NCBI GenBank assembly: GCA_016712465.1
Contig: JADJQZ010000001.1
Coordinates: 2,108,001-2,172,000 of the forward strand
Direction of reading: 5' to 3'
Length of the DNA stretch: 64,000 nucleotides
DNA from: Candidatus Obscuribacter sp.
Lineage (GTDB): Bacteria > Cyanobacteriota > Vampirovibrionia > Obscuribacterales > Obscuribacteraceae
This document shows positions 26,155-35,542 of the stretch, in pieces; positions within the stretch are counted from its first letter, which is position 1, and every line of letters starts with the position of its first letter. The notes under the pieces were generated by a model. It was not told where the DNA came from and did not search any database. It worked only from the letters and a program-made list of their open reading frames with translations. The position numbers and the translations under genes were made by a program.

Positions 26155-27027
26155 ATGCTGCGTTCCCTGAGAGTATTTCGCAGAGTTTGTATTGAGACCT
26201 TGCTCGGTCTGAGAGCTAGTGGTTGGTCCAACTGGCTGGTGGTCAGTATTCTGGCCGTAGCTCTCACCATATTTGGTGGCGTCTTGCAGATGACCATGAC
26301 CTTGAAAAATCTGGTTAATGCCTGGGGCAATCAAATTCAAATATCTGCTTACCTGCCTGATAGTGCCGATCCTAAAACGGTTGCCCATGAAATCAGTCGC
26401 TTTTCCGAAGTGAAGCAGGTGGAGATAGTCACCAAAGATGTTGCCTGGAACGAGATGCAGCACACCTTTAAGGTGGCATCCGTAGACAATCCCCTTCCCA
26501 ATACCCTGCATATTAAGCTCTCCAGCCCCGATCAGGTGGAAGTGCTGGCGCCCAAACTGCGCCTCATGTCTTCCATCGAGAGCATTCGCTATCCCCTCAA
26601 GGTAGCTAAGAAAATCAACGACGTCAGGCACTTTCTGGAACTAGCCGGACTCTTCGTCACCGCTGCCCTTTCAGCCGCTACTTTGACCGTGATCGGTAAT
26701 ACCATTCACCTGGTCATCAAAGCTCGCCACAAGGAAATTGAGATACTCAGCCTTATGGGTGTAGGCCCTTTCTACATCAAGTGCCCCTTTGTTTTTCAAG
26801 GTGCCGTCTACGGTGCCATGGCGGCCATACTGGCTACTGCCGTCTTGCTGGGCATTCATCTCTATATCGACCCCTATGTAAAAGATCAGCTCTTCAGCCT
26901 TGCTCCTGCTCTCACCCAGAACCTGGAGTATTCGCTGGTACCGACCTCGCTCCTGATGTGCGCCCTCGGGGTGGTAGTGGGAGCCGGCGGCAGTCTCTGG
27001 ACTTCCGGTCGCTATATCAAGCTCTAA
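26155..27027 (+). CDS. ftsX: Cell-division membrane protein FtsX
   Basis: A 290-residue permease-like protein. The first transmembrane helix is at about 22-42 (SNWLVVSILAVALTIFGGVLQ), followed by the extracytoplasmic loop with SAYLPDSADPKTVAHEISRF, a typical FtsX feature, and three further helices (about 165-190, 212-240 and 262-285). It couples FtsE ATP hydrolysis to wall hydrolases outside the membrane. A strong terminator follows at 27042-27079. Confidence 0.94.
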   Translation: MLRSLRVFRRVCIETLLGLRASGWSNWLVVSILAVALTIFGGVLQMTMTLKNLVNAWGNQIQISAYLPDSADPKTVAHEISRFSEVKQVEIVTKDVAWNEMQHTFKVASVDNPLPNTLHIKLSSPDQVEVLAPKLRLMSSIESIRYPLKVAKKINDVRHFLELAGLFVTAALSAATLTVIGNTIHLVIKARHKEIEILSLMGVGPFYIKCPFVFQGAVYGAMAAILATAVLLGIHLYIDPYVKDQLFSLAPALTQNLEYSLVPTSLLMCALGVVVGAGGSLWTSGRYIKL

Positions 27028-27041
27028 AGCTATTCGCCATT

Positions 27042-27079
27042 AAAAAAGAGAGTCGCTCACAGGAGCGGCTCTCTTTTTG
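27042..27079. terminator. Bidirectional rho-independent terminator
   Basis: A 12-bp stem (one G-T pair) runs 27047-27058 against 27063-27074 with an ACAG loop. It is flanked by A6 on the left and T5 on the right, so it can end both ftsX on the plus strand and the cyclophilin on the minus strand. Confidence 0.92.
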
Positions 27080-27102
27080 TTAGCCTTTGGGTTGACCTGA
27101 AC

Positions 27103-27570
27103 TCAGTGGGCAGCCGCAGCGCCCATGGAGACTTTGGTCATCTTGTCGCCGACCCGGATGGAGTCCACTACTTCCTGTCCTTCCACCACTTTGCCGAAAA
27201 CGGCATAGTTCATATCCAGGAAGTTGGCGGCATCCAGGGTGATATAGAACTGGCAACTGGCGGAATTGGGATCGTTGGAGCGAGCCATGGCCAGAGCGCC
27301 TTTGTGGTGTTTCAAGTGGGGCTTCACTTCCAGGGGAATACGGCGGGTCTGACCGGTGGCCGGGTCGGTGTAGTTACCGGTGCCGGTGCCACGGGGGCAG
27401 CCGCCCTGAATTACAAAGCCAGGCTCAACCCGGTGGAAATTCAAGCCGTTATAAAAGCCCTTGCCCACAAGATCAAGAAAGTTATTGGCGGTGGTGGGAA
27501 CTTCCGAGACAAAGACCTGCACTTTGATGGTGCCTTTATTGGTTTCGATGGTGACGATAGGATCTGACAT
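27103..27570 (-). CDS. Cyclophilin-type peptidyl-prolyl isomerase, cytoplasmic
   Basis: A 155-residue cyclophilin with no signal peptide. It isomerises Xaa-Pro bonds. Core motifs are VPTTANNFLDLVGKGFYNGLNFHRV with the catalytic Arg, GFVIQGGCPRGTG, ALAMARSNDPNSASCQFYIT and YAVFGKVVEGQEVVD. It is closely related to the exported paralogue upstream on the same strand, sharing the same blocks and the same PNSASCQFYIT segment, which suggests a tandem duplication followed by loss or gain of the export signal. Confidence 0.95.
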   Translation of the reverse strand: MSDPIVTIETNKGTIKVQVFVSEVPTTANNFLDLVGKGFYNGLNFHRVEPGFVIQGGCPRGTGTGNYTDPATGQTRRIPLEVKPHLKHHKGALAMARSNDPNSASCQFYITLDAANFLDMNYAVFGKVVEGQEVVDSIRVGDKMTKVSMGAAAAH

Positions 27571-27637
27571 TCACTTATATTGAAAGCCCACTTGGCCTCC
27601 AACCTCCTTAACTGTACCGGCTAATTCTAGCAAATAT

Positions 27638-27666
27638 GAAAAGAGGGGATTGGCTCCCCTCTTTTC
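27638..27666 (-). terminator. Rho-independent terminator of the exported cyclophilin
   Basis: A perfect 12-bp stem, 27638-27649 against 27655-27666, with a 5-base loop. It begins 20 bases after the stop of the minus-strand cyclophilin at 27686. The T-rich end of the stem serves as the U-tract on the minus strand. Confidence 0.8.
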
Positions 27667-27685
27667 CTTCTATATATGATTCTAG

Positions 27686-28282
27686 TTACTTGCCTTCCGC
27701 TGCTACGGCTACTTTGGTCATCTTGTCGCCGACGCGGATGGCCTCAACTACGTTTTGACCTTCCAGAACTTTGCCGAAAACGGCATACTTGCCGTCGAGA
27801 GCGGGCTGGGCATCGAGGGTGATGTAGAACTGGCAGCTTGCCGAATTGGGATTTGAGGAGCGGGCCATGGCCAGGGAACCCTTTTCGTGTACCAGCTCGG
27901 GCTTGGTTTCCAGTCTTATATAGCGGGTGGAGCCGGTCTTAGGATCCACATAGTTGCCCATACCGGTGCCCTGGGGGTCGCCCCCTTGAATGACAAAGCC
28001 AGGTTCTACACGGTGAAAGGTGAGACCGTTGTAGAAGCCCTTGCCTACTAGATCTAGGAAGTTTTCGGAGCTTACGGGGGCGTCTTTTTTGAAGACTTCC
28101 ACTTTGATTGTGCCTTTGTTGGTTTCAATCACCACCACCGGATCGGTGGCTACTCTCTTGGCGGCGCCTTTGGCCTGGGGGGCCGCCTGGGCGGGGCTGT
28201 AAGCAGCGTTTGCGAATGCCATTGAAGTGGCTAACAGGGTTGTCGCCACTGCGATTTTGCGCCATTTTTCAGCAAATTGCAT
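27686..28282 (-). CDS. Cyclophilin-type peptidyl-prolyl isomerase, exported
   Basis: A 198-residue protein with a signal peptide of about 27 residues (ATTLLATSMAFANAAYS) and an Ala/Lys/Gln spacer. The cyclophilin domain at about 47-195 has FHRVEPGFVIQGGDPQGTG, SLAMARSSNPNSASCQFYIT and KYAVFGKVLEGQNVVEAI. It probably assists folding of exported proteins. Its paralogue lacks the signal. Confidence 0.95.
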   Translation of the reverse strand: MQFAEKWRKIAVATTLLATSMAFANAAYSPAQAAPQAKGAAKRVATDPVVVIETNKGTIKVEVFKKDAPVSSENFLDLVGKGFYNGLTFHRVEPGFVIQGGDPQGTGMGNYVDPKTGSTRYIRLETKPELVHEKGSLAMARSSNPNSASCQFYITLDAQPALDGKYAVFGKVLEGQNVVEAIRVGDKMTKVAVAAEGK

Positions 28283-28314
28283 TTACTCATTTCTCCTTTG
28301 ACGTTGGTTCAATT

Positions 28315-29073
28315 TTACTTTGTTACTGCAGCTCTTATAGGAATTGTTATGGTGCCGCCGGTGGCATTGAAAGGGCGCATTAAGATAGGCAGCACAAGGT
28401 TTTTCATTGTTTGCCCCTCTTCGGCGGTGAAGGCCACCCAGCCTGTGGTTTCATCCTGGGGCAAAATTACCCGGCGGTTCAATCTACCTTCTTCCACTTC
28501 GTGACGGCCGGCGTCGCGCCCTGTGGCTGTACCCATCCCGCGGGCACGGTGCTCTTGCGGTGTGAGAAGCTCGTAGCAGATGGGTCCGGCCAGACCCAGG
28601 CTGGCGGCACTGACCCCGGCTACTACAGCCTTTCCACCTGCGCTCAAGAGGGAGTTATCCAGCTTGATGATCTTATCCTTGCCCACCGCTTCCACTCTTG
28701 CTCCACTGGAAAGCTCGCCCTTGACCGAATCTCCCATCAACAAGATGGGCTCGTCGCCGTTATTCCTCAGTTTGACTGAGACAAAGACCAGTTTGGGCCC
28801 ACGGTAACGGCTCAGGGGCGAAGCCGGTGCCAGTGTGGCTACGCCGCTCAGATTGCTCTTGGAGGCGCCGCCCACCAGGCTAGTGCCCTCGGTTTTGATC
28901 CGACCGGCTTCCACCTGCTCAGGCGTGAGCGGCAAGGCCGTTTCAGGCTCGCTTATGGTATCGCCGACAGTGGCGGGGTCGACTTTTGCAGGTGAGAATG
29001 GCAGCGGTTCTTGAGCTAGCGCTCCGGTGAAAAAGGTTAAAGAGATGAGCGCTGTCAGGGATACCGTTTTCAT
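28315..29073 (-). CDS. Secreted hypothetical protein
   Basis: A 252-residue protein with a signal peptide ending at ALAQ (about residue 21). The mature part begins Pro-rich and then has a beta-rich segment, GPKLVFVSVKLRNNGDEPILLMGDSVKGEL, which resembles an exported domain carrying a conserved NNG turn. The C-terminal half has a hydrophobic Ala/Gly segment and ends in GTITIPIRAAV. Its ATG overlaps the stop of the upstream gene as TAATG, so translation is coupled. Function not recognised. Confidence 0.72.
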   Translation of the reverse strand: MKTVSLTALISLTFFTGALAQEPLPFSPAKVDPATVGDTISEPETALPLTPEQVEAGRIKTEGTSLVGGASKSNLSGVATLAPASPLSRYRGPKLVFVSVKLRNNGDEPILLMGDSVKGELSSGARVEAVGKDKIIKLDNSLLSAGGKAVVAGVSAASLGLAGPICYELLTPQEHRARGMGTATGRDAGRHEVEEGRLNRRVILPQDETTGWVAFTAEEGQTMKNLVLPILMRPFNATGGTITIPIRAAVTK

Positions 29074-29762
29074 TACTGCCTCTGGCCGTAGAGCTGATAA
29101 GTGACCTTGGCTCTTGGCTGCGGTTCGCCTTCTTTGACGATGGAAATGCGCTCAAGACCCTGGAAGGACATGCCGCCGTTTTGCAGCTCCAGTACCACCG
29201 CTTCCTGGGCCATGGTCTTGGAGATGGGGTGCTGGTAGCGGATGAAGGCTTGATTGCCGGCGACTTTATAGATATTGAGAGAAGTAGTGACGCCCTGGTC
29301 GGTTTTGAGAGTGTAGCCGCTCTGGGGATTGCCGCCGATATTCCAGACGTTTCTGGTGGTGGGGGCAAAGAGCTGCCCTACACCGTTTTGATATTGGGGC
29401 TGGGCTTCGATATTGGTTCTTTGCCCTTGCACTACCCAGGGACCCATAAAGCCCTTAGGCAGAACCACCTGTTTCTGAACGCTGGCCTGAATAGGCGGGG
29501 CGGAGCGCTGCTGTTGTTGACTGGCGCCGGCGCTCAGCTTTGGCGTGCGAGGCGGTGCTGAGGTGGCGGCACTGCCCTGCATCATCTGCGGGGCGGGATA
29601 GCCGTAGGGACTGCCGTAGTTATTGCCCCCGGACTCGATAAATTGCTGTTGTTCCACACCCAGTTGGTAAGGATCGGCTTGAGCCGCGCCGCATGTAACC
29701 GCCAGGCAGAAAACTGCTGCGGTCAGGCTCAAAAAAGAGTTCAGGCTCAAGGCTTTTAACAT
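29073..29762 (-). CDS. Secreted hypothetical protein, Gln-rich N-terminus
   Basis: A 229-residue protein. ATG 29762 is preferred over 29807 because AGGGAGT lies just upstream and a clean signal peptide follows (FLSLTAAVFCLAVTCGAAQA). The mature N-terminus is Gln/Ser/Pro-rich; from about residue 100 it is beta-rich (GPWVVQGQRTNIEAQPQY, NVWNIGGNPQSGYTL, AVVLELQNGGMSFQGLERI). It is coupled to the next gene through TAATG. Function not recognised; the pair are likely partners. Confidence 0.7.
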   Translation of the reverse strand: MLKALSLNSFLSLTAAVFCLAVTCGAAQADPYQLGVEQQQFIESGGNNYGSPYGYPAPQMMQGSAATSAPPRTPKLSAGASQQQQRSAPPIQASVQKQVVLPKGFMGPWVVQGQRTNIEAQPQYQNGVGQLFAPTTRNVWNIGGNPQSGYTLKTDQGVTTSLNIYKVAGNQAFIRYQHPISKTMAQEAVVLELQNGGMSFQGLERISIVKEGEPQPRAKVTYQLYGQRQ

Positions 29763-29833
29763 AATTACTCCCTGACGTTTAAGATCCGGCAAACGATTCA
29801 AAATCAATAACGGTCATTTTAGTATCTTTTACC

Positions 29834-30559
29834 CTATTTCGCAGATTTAGCGGCTGGTGCTCCCGGCATCAGACCTGATATCTGTGCTTCCTCCGAGGCT
29901 TCTTTGGAGAAGCCCAGTTCTACCAGGCGCTTGTAGGCATTTTGCCCGGTGTTGGAGCGGGGATCGGCAATCACTATTTCCACCAGGGGATTGAGGGCTT
30001 CCGGTGCCCGCCCCTGTTTGATCAGCAGGTCGGCCTTCAGGAGCTGTGCTTCCCGCTTCAACTGGGAGAAGCTCTGATTGAGCTGCTTTTCGCTGGCAGC
30101 CTGGGTTTTGGTCAGGTCGCTCTTGGAAAAGGCCTGGTACATGCGGTAATGGGCATCGGCGCCGTCAGAGAGCCATTCGCACATTTCATAGATGCGTTCC
30201 TGGGCTTCCTTCGGTTGCGAGGTCAGAAGCAGGCGCAACTCATCCAGCCGAGTCTTGGCATCGACCACAGTCAGGGGTAGTTGCATATACCGCGACCGAG
30301 CCTGGCCCGGCTGGGCCGGCTGGACGAGACTATTGGGTTGGTTCATGCCCGGTACCGGCGCTCTACTGAGTGAATTACCCTGAGAAGCCTGTCCAGCCGC
30401 GCTGTAATCTAAAGATGCCGGACGGTTGGCTCCCGGTATGGGTGAGCCCTGAGCCAGTGCCGGTGCTGTTTCTACAAGGGAAATCACTACCATGCTCAGG
30501 AGGCTTAGCACCCGGAGGTCCTCAAGAGTGCCCTTAAATTGCTTTGCCTTTATCTTCAT
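29834..30559 (-). CDS. Secreted helical hypothetical protein
   Basis: A 241-residue protein with GAGG upstream of ATG 30559. Residues about 15-37 are a signal peptide. The N-terminal mature part has short Pro/Gly/Asn repeats (SPIPGANRPASL, APVPGMNQPNSL). From about residue 100 it is helical, with TPR-like character (KRLVELGFSKEASEEA). It may belong to the same transcript as the two secreted orphans downstream. Function not recognised. Confidence 0.68.
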   Translation of the reverse strand: MKIKAKQFKGTLEDLRVLSLLSMVVISLVETAPALAQGSPIPGANRPASLDYSAAGQASQGNSLSRAPVPGMNQPNSLVQPAQPGQARSRYMQLPLTVVDAKTRLDELRLLLTSQPKEAQERIYEMCEWLSDGADAHYRMYQAFSKSDLTKTQAASEKQLNQSFSQLKREAQLLKADLLIKQGRAPEALNPLVEIVIADPRSNTGQNAYKRLVELGFSKEASEEAQISGLMPGAPAAKSAK

Positions 30560-30665
30560 AGTCCTCGTCTCGCGGGTCTGCCACTGGCGGCCAGGGAAAT
30601 TTTATCAAACTGGCTGATCCATAAACCATCTTTCGAACTGTTAAACTGTTTGTCCTCCTTTCTTT

Positions 30666-33600
30666 TTGCTCAGGTGGCCGGTGGATAACAGGTTTCAACT
30701 TTTGCCCAGAACTCTCGGAATTTACCAAACAGGCGTTTCAGCCCGTTCTTCAGACAAGTCTTGTAAGGTTCACAGTAAGAGTGCCCGGGGCAAGGTTTTG
30801 TTCCCGTTCCTGCGGCGGACGGTTTCTCTGGGGACGGCCCTCAGCCTCCTTTCATTTTCTGCACCCTTAACCTGCCCGGCTTCAGCTGAAGGCAAGACCG
30901 CTCATCACCAACAAGACTCCCACTACAATCCGGTAGACAAGGGCTTCGTGGAGCGCTTTTTGAAAGCCTCCGACTACATTCCTGTGGATGAAATCAAGCC
31001 CGGCATGGAAGGATACGGCTTGACCGTCTTTCAGGGCACGAAGGTGGAGCGTTTTCAGGTCAAAGTCATAGGGGTGATCAAACAAGCCTTGAGTGGTAGA
31101 GATGCTATCCTGATAAGGCTTTCCGGCCCCCATATGGGCAAAAACAATGTCATTCGCGGCATGTCCGGCTCGCCCATCTATATTGGAAACCGACTGGCCG
31201 GCGCCCTTTCATACGGCTTTGATTTCTCAAAAGAGCCGATTGTCGGTGTGACGCCGGTTGTCGACATGCTTGACGCTCTTTCCTTTGATACCGCCACTGG
31301 TGCGCCGCGGCATCTCGGCAGTAAGCCCGATCGGAGCTTCGCCGTACCGGGTGAACTATTGCCGCCGCCCAGTCTCTCCAGGCTGCAGAAAGATTTGAGC
31401 AGGAGCCGGGGCGAATCAGAAACTTCCGGGGAGCGTCTGGAAACGACCGGTGCCCCGCGTATGGTGCCGCTTTTGGCACCGGTGTCGTTGAGCGGCTATT
31501 CTTCCCGGGCCCAGCAGTTTCTGGCTGCTCAGTTTAAAGATGTGGGCTTGCACGTAACAAGCGGCGCTTCCGGCGGTTTGAATCCCAAGTTACTGGCCCA
31601 GAAAGGCGACGGCGAATTTGACAGAGACCGCAAAGTCGTTCCCGGCGGTGCTGTTGCCGTCATGCTTTCCACCGGCGACTTCGCCGGTGCAGCCACCGGC
31701 ACCGCCACCTGCACCTTTCAAGATAAATTCATCGCCTTCGGCCATGCTTTCATCGAAGCCGGCGGGGTCTCCTTTCCTCTTGCCTCCGCTTACATCCATG
31801 AGATTTTGCCCAGCCTCTCCGTTTCATTCAAGCTCTCCTCTCCCCTGGAAGTGATCGGAACTATTTTTGCTGATCGTCCCTGGTCGGTAGGCGGTGAAGT
31901 GGGCCGCGTCAGCGAGTTGATCCCGCTTAATTTGACCGTCACCGATGAAGTGCGTCAGGTGAGAAAAACCTACAAGTGTAAACTGGTGGAGCATCCTGAT
32001 CTGACTTCCACCCTGACCACAGCCGCTGTTATGTCGGCTCTTGATGCTACTTATCAGTCGCAGTCACCATATGTGGTGAAGGTCAAGACCAATGTGGAAA
32101 TGAACGGTCAGGGCAAAATTGAGCGTGTAGACCGCTTCCCCGTCAATTTCCCGGCTCATCCCTCCACCGATCTGCTAGCCAAGTTGAAGATCTTGAGGGA
32201 GCCTGTGAGCGGTTATGTGGGCGGTCTTGTCGATAGAATTATCGACAACGACTTTGAGCGCACCAGAGTCAAGAACATAAACGTCGACATAACCATCGAA
32301 GATGGTCGCAAGGTGAGCCGGTTGGAACGTCTTTATTTGGACAAGGCTGTGGCCGCTCCCGGTGACACCGTCACTGCTTACTGCGTGCTCAAGCCCTATG
32401 ATGGTCCCGCCGTCACAGAGAAGGTGCTATTTACCTTGCCACGGGATCTGCCCGATGGTGATCTGGCCATCGGCGTCTGCGGCGGCGACGAACTGGAGTC
32501 TATGCGCAAGCGCATGGGGGTCGCCGATCCCAGCCCCGAAAATTTTAAACAGGTCCTGGCTCGCTTGCGGCGTAAGGAACGCTCCGATCGCCTCTGCGGC
32601 TTGCTGGCTCTACCCAGGCAATCCCTTATTCTCCACGGCGATGTGCTGCGCAACCCCCCCGCCCAGTGGCTCAAACCCTTCTTCAGCGAACGCGCTACAA
32701 GACCGCCGGCGCTGGTACGCGGTGAAGAGCGGGTGACGCGTCTCATGGAAAACATCATCGACGGCTCCCATATTGTGGCTGTCACAGTCAAAAGACCCGA
32801 CAAAGTTTACGCTAAAGGCTTGCCGTTTACCTTCACTGCCCCGAGTTCCGGCGGCAGCGACGGCATTTATATTACCGAGCAAGCTAAAAAGGCTCTTGAT
32901 GCAAGAGGCAAGAGTGAAGCTCCTGCCACGGCGGCCGCCAGTGGCGGCAGTGCCGCAAGCAGCACGCCGGCTGCTGCCAGCAGCTCTGCCAGCGCGCCAG
33001 CTTCTGAAAGTAAGGGCGCCAATATCTGGTCCAGTGCTCAAGGGTTTCCTCACCTGAGGGCGGTTTCTTCCTGGCGGCAGGAACAGGAAAGCGAATTCCG
33101 CAACGGCACCGGTAATGGTGTCATGGTCGACAGCCTTGGTCGTCTGACACCAGGCTTTCAGGAACGCGAAAAAGCTCTCATTGAGGAAGTGCTGGAAGGG
33201 CGTATATTCTCCTGCCAGGCTTACCGCGGCAATCTCTATTTCCTGGCCGGCAAAGGGCTTTATGTCTATCGTCCCCTCGATAAGAGCGTCGGACAAATTG
33301 CTTCCGTTAAAGGCATCTTTGGTTCCAGCCTGGTCATCGATGAAAACGGCACTGCCATCGTCGGATGCGCCGGAAGCGGCGAGATTGAGAGTTTTAAATT
33401 GACTGAGGGAAAAGTGAGTGGTGAGCCTTTTACGAAAGTAGACGAGGAAATCGTCACAGCCCTCGCCCTGGATGGCAGCGGCAACCTCTATATCGGCACA
33501 GCCGGCACTGGTAAGCTCTACCGGGCCAGGCGCGGACAGGCGAGAGCGGAGATGGTTCTGGATTGCGGGCAGGCTCATATCACTGCTCTCAATTTCTGCC

Positions 33601-35528
33601 CCCATGACCAGAGACTGTATATCGGAACTGCCGAAAGAGGGCTAGTGCTCTCACTTTCTGCCGGCGGCGAGAGCCGGGCCGAGTTTGAAAGCGGTGAGCA
33701 TATCGTCACCGGCGTGGCTAGAGACAAAGCCGGCAATCTCTATGTCACCACCGCCGGGCAGGGCAAACTTTTGCGTGTTGCCAAAAGCGGTCAGGTAGAC
33801 ACAGTTGCCTTGAGTGATGCTTTCTATACTCTCTATCACGATTTGAAAGAAGACAGGGTTTATTCTGGCGATGCCGAAGGCGATATTACCAGGGTTGAAA
33901 TCGATCCCGTCAGCAAGCAAGCTTATTTCCTCCCTGTTTGTCATACGGAGCAGGAAGCGGTTATGGCTCTTGCCGGCGAAGGTGGGCAACTCTATGCCTG
34001 TACCTCCAACATAGCTCAGGTTAGAAGCTTCGACATCGAGGCCGGCGGTTCCCCCACTTATGCAAGTTCCATATTCGATGCGGGCAAGGTCAGCCAGTGG
34101 TCCCGGTTCCGCCTTATGAACGGCGACGGACTTGCTGACGGCGAACTGGCCTCCGGCATAAAAGTTGAGACCCGTGGCGGTTTGACAGCCAAGCCCGATT
34201 CGTTCTGGAGCGCCTGGACGGAGGCCGAAGCGGAGTCATCCGGGGAAGCCGGCGGACCGACTTACCTGGTTAAATCCGGCAATAGCCGTTATCTTCAGTA
34301 CCGCCTTAGCTGGAAGCCGGGAAAGGAAAAAGAGAAACGCCGCCAGGTTGGTGCCTGTGAGCTTACATACCAACCAGGCAACACTGCCCCTACACTTTCC
34401 TCCGTTTCCCTATCCAACGGCGAGGCTGTGAGCGGTACCGTGTCGGTATTTCTCACCGGTGCCGATGTCGATTCCGACAACCTGCTGGTGGCTGTCGAAA
34501 TTTCCAGCGACGGCGGCAAAACTTTCAGCCTCCTCAATGGAGATTTGCGGTCAAGGCAATCTATAGAGAAAGAGAAAGCCAAAAAGAAAGCGGCTCAGAA
34601 GAAGGAAGCGAAGAGTAAAGCCTCTACCGATGAGTCTTCCAAAGGCGATGCCGATAAGGCAAAAGCATCCTCAGATCCTAAAGACACCAAAGATCCGAAA
34701 GAGCCCAAGGACTCCAAGGACTCCAAGGACTCAAAAGATCCCAAAGACTCAAAAGACCCTAAAGATCCCAAAGACTCCAAAGACTCCAAGGACTCAAAAG
34801 ACTCCAAAGACCCAAAAGATACCAAAGACTCTGCTCCCGGGGAAAAAGACAAGTCGGTCAAACCTGAGTCCAAAAGCCGCTCCTTAACTGAAGATAGCGC
34901 CGAAAATGCCACCAAGCCCTCTGAAGGCGAGTCGGAAAGTAAGGAAAAAGGCGAAGAGAACAAAGCTGAGAAGGTAGAGGACAAAGGCGAGAAGTCCAAG
35001 GAAAAGGAAAAAGAAAAGCCACGGGAGAAAGAGAAGGAAAAAGAGAAGGAGAAAGAAGCCGAGGCTGAAGAAGAGGCGAAAACTGGTGAGTCATACGCCA
35101 CCAGTGAGAAATTCCTCTACAAGTTCGACAGCCGCAAGCATAAGGATGGTCGTTATGTGCTGCGCTTCACCTTGAGTGATCGCCCTTCCAATGCCAGAGG
35201 CGCTGAAACGGCAGTGGCTTTGCGAGACATCATCATCGACAATTCGCCTCCCACACTCTCGGATATCAAAGCGGAGCGCACCGAAGCCAATCGTATCTCC
35301 CTCAGCATAAAAGCCCGCGACAAAGTTTCGGAAATTGCCGACGGCATCTATCGTGTGGAAGGGTTTGAGCCATTCAGCTTTGCCCCTAAAGCCGGCACTA
35401 TCGCCGATGGCCAGGCGCTGGAGATGAGCGCCGCCAATATCTATGCGCCCAAGAGCGCGCACAAGGTGACCATAGAGATCTTCGACCGGGCTGGTAATAC
35501 GGCCAAACAAACCGTCTCCTTACCTTAG
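30666..35528 (+). CDS. Giant exported protein: SpoIVB/S55-like domain, beta-propeller, Lys/Asp repeat, Ig-like ends
   Basis: Up to 1620 residues. The start is uncertain: TTG 30666 is the longest, GTG 30681 and TTG 30798 are others, and the hydrophobic segment at about 52-75 looks like a signal peptide. Residues 103-205 (YIPVDEIKPGMEGYGLTVF, GMSGSPIYIGNRLAGALSYG) and the FGHAF segment around H360 match SpoIVB/S55-type proteins. Residues about 845-1130 show repeated LYIGTA/LYVTTAGQGKL blades, a propeller. An Ig-like strand set follows (about 1240-1295), then a Lys/Asp/Ser/Pro tract (1337-1389), a Lys/Glu tract, and a final Ig-like domain. The S55 catalytic role is unproven. Confidence 0.8.
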   Translation: MLRWPVDNRFQLLPRTLGIYQTGVSARSSDKSCKVHSKSARGKVLFPFLRRTVSLGTALSLLSFSAPLTCPASAEGKTAHHQQDSHYNPVDKGFVERFLKASDYIPVDEIKPGMEGYGLTVFQGTKVERFQVKVIGVIKQALSGRDAILIRLSGPHMGKNNVIRGMSGSPIYIGNRLAGALSYGFDFSKEPIVGVTPVVDMLDALSFDTATGAPRHLGSKPDRSFAVPGELLPPPSLSRLQKDLSRSRGESETSGERLETTGAPRMVPLLAPVSLSGYSSRAQQFLAAQFKDVGLHVTSGASGGLNPKLLAQKGDGEFDRDRKVVPGGAVAVMLSTGDFAGAATGTATCTFQDKFIAFGHAFIEAGGVSFPLASAYIHEILPSLSVSFKLSSPLEVIGTIFADRPWSVGGEVGRVSELIPLNLTVTDEVRQVRKTYKCKLVEHPDLTSTLTTAAVMSALDATYQSQSPYVVKVKTNVEMNGQGKIERVDRFPVNFPAHPSTDLLAKLKILREPVSGYVGGLVDRIIDNDFERTRVKNINVDITIEDGRKVSRLERLYLDKAVAAPGDTVTAYCVLKPYDGPAVTEKVLFTLPRDLPDGDLAIGVCGGDELESMRKRMGVADPSPENFKQVLARLRRKERSDRLCGLLALPRQSLILHGDVLRNPPAQWLKPFFSERATRPPALVRGEERVTRLMENIIDGSHIVAVTVKRPDKVYAKGLPFTFTAPSSGGSDGIYITEQAKKALDARGKSEAPATAAASGGSAASSTPAAASSSASAPASESKGANIWSSAQGFPHLRAVSSWRQEQESEFRNGTGNGVMVDSLGRLTPGFQEREKALIEEVLEGRIFSCQAYRGNLYFLAGKGLYVYRPLDKSVGQIASVKGIFGSSLVIDENGTAIVGCAGSGEIESFKLTEGKVSGEPFTKVDEEIVTALALDGSGNLYIGTAGTGKLYRARRGQARAEMVLDCGQAHITALNFCPHDQRLYIGTAERGLVLSLSAGGESRAEFESGEHIVTGVARDKAGNLYVTTAGQGKLLRVAKSGQVDTVALSDAFYTLYHDLKEDRVYSGDAEGDITRVEIDPVSKQAYFLPVCHTEQEAVMALAGEGGQLYACTSNIAQVRSFDIEAGGSPTYASSIFDAGKVSQWSRFRLMNGDGLADGELASGIKVETRGGLTAKPDSFWSAWTEAEAESSGEAGGPTYLVKSGNSRYLQYRLSWKPGKEKEKRRQVGACELTYQPGNTAPTLSSVSLSNGEAVSGTVSVFLTGADVDSDNLLVAVEISSDGGKTFSLLNGDLRSRQSIEKEKAKKKAAQKKEAKSKASTDESSKGDADKAKASSDPKDTKDPKEPKDSKDSKDSKDPKDSKDPKDPKDSKDSKDSKDSKDPKDTKDSAPGEKDKSVKPESKSRSLTEDSAENATKPSEGESESKEKGEENKAEKVEDKGEKSKEKEKEKPREKEKEKEKEKEAEAEEEAKTGESYATSEKFLYKFDSRKHKDGRYVLRFTLSDRPSNARGAETAVALRDIIIDNSPPTLSDIKAERTEANRISLSIKARDKVSEIADGIYRVEGFEPFSFAPKAGTIADGQALEMSAANIYAPKSAHKVTIEIFDRAGNTAKQTVSLP
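34674..34831 (+). repeat. 9-base tandem tract coding Lys-Asp-Ser/Pro
   Basis: About 17 units of the form Asp-(Ser/Pro/Thr)-Lys, written with GAC/GAT-TCC/CCN-AAA/AAG. The DNA units differ mainly at third positions. It makes a highly charged, likely disordered linker inside the giant exported protein. Confidence 0.88.
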
Positions 35529-35542
35529 GGATTGCACTGGAA

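Noticed and set aside
32610..33605. Minus-strand frame of 331 codons within the giant exported protein
   Set aside because: Antisense of a coding region with recognisable propeller blades; no ribosome site or family match.
34674..34831. Possible CRISPR-like array
   Set aside because: The 9-base units have no spacers and are in frame with a long coding sequence; it is a protein repeat.
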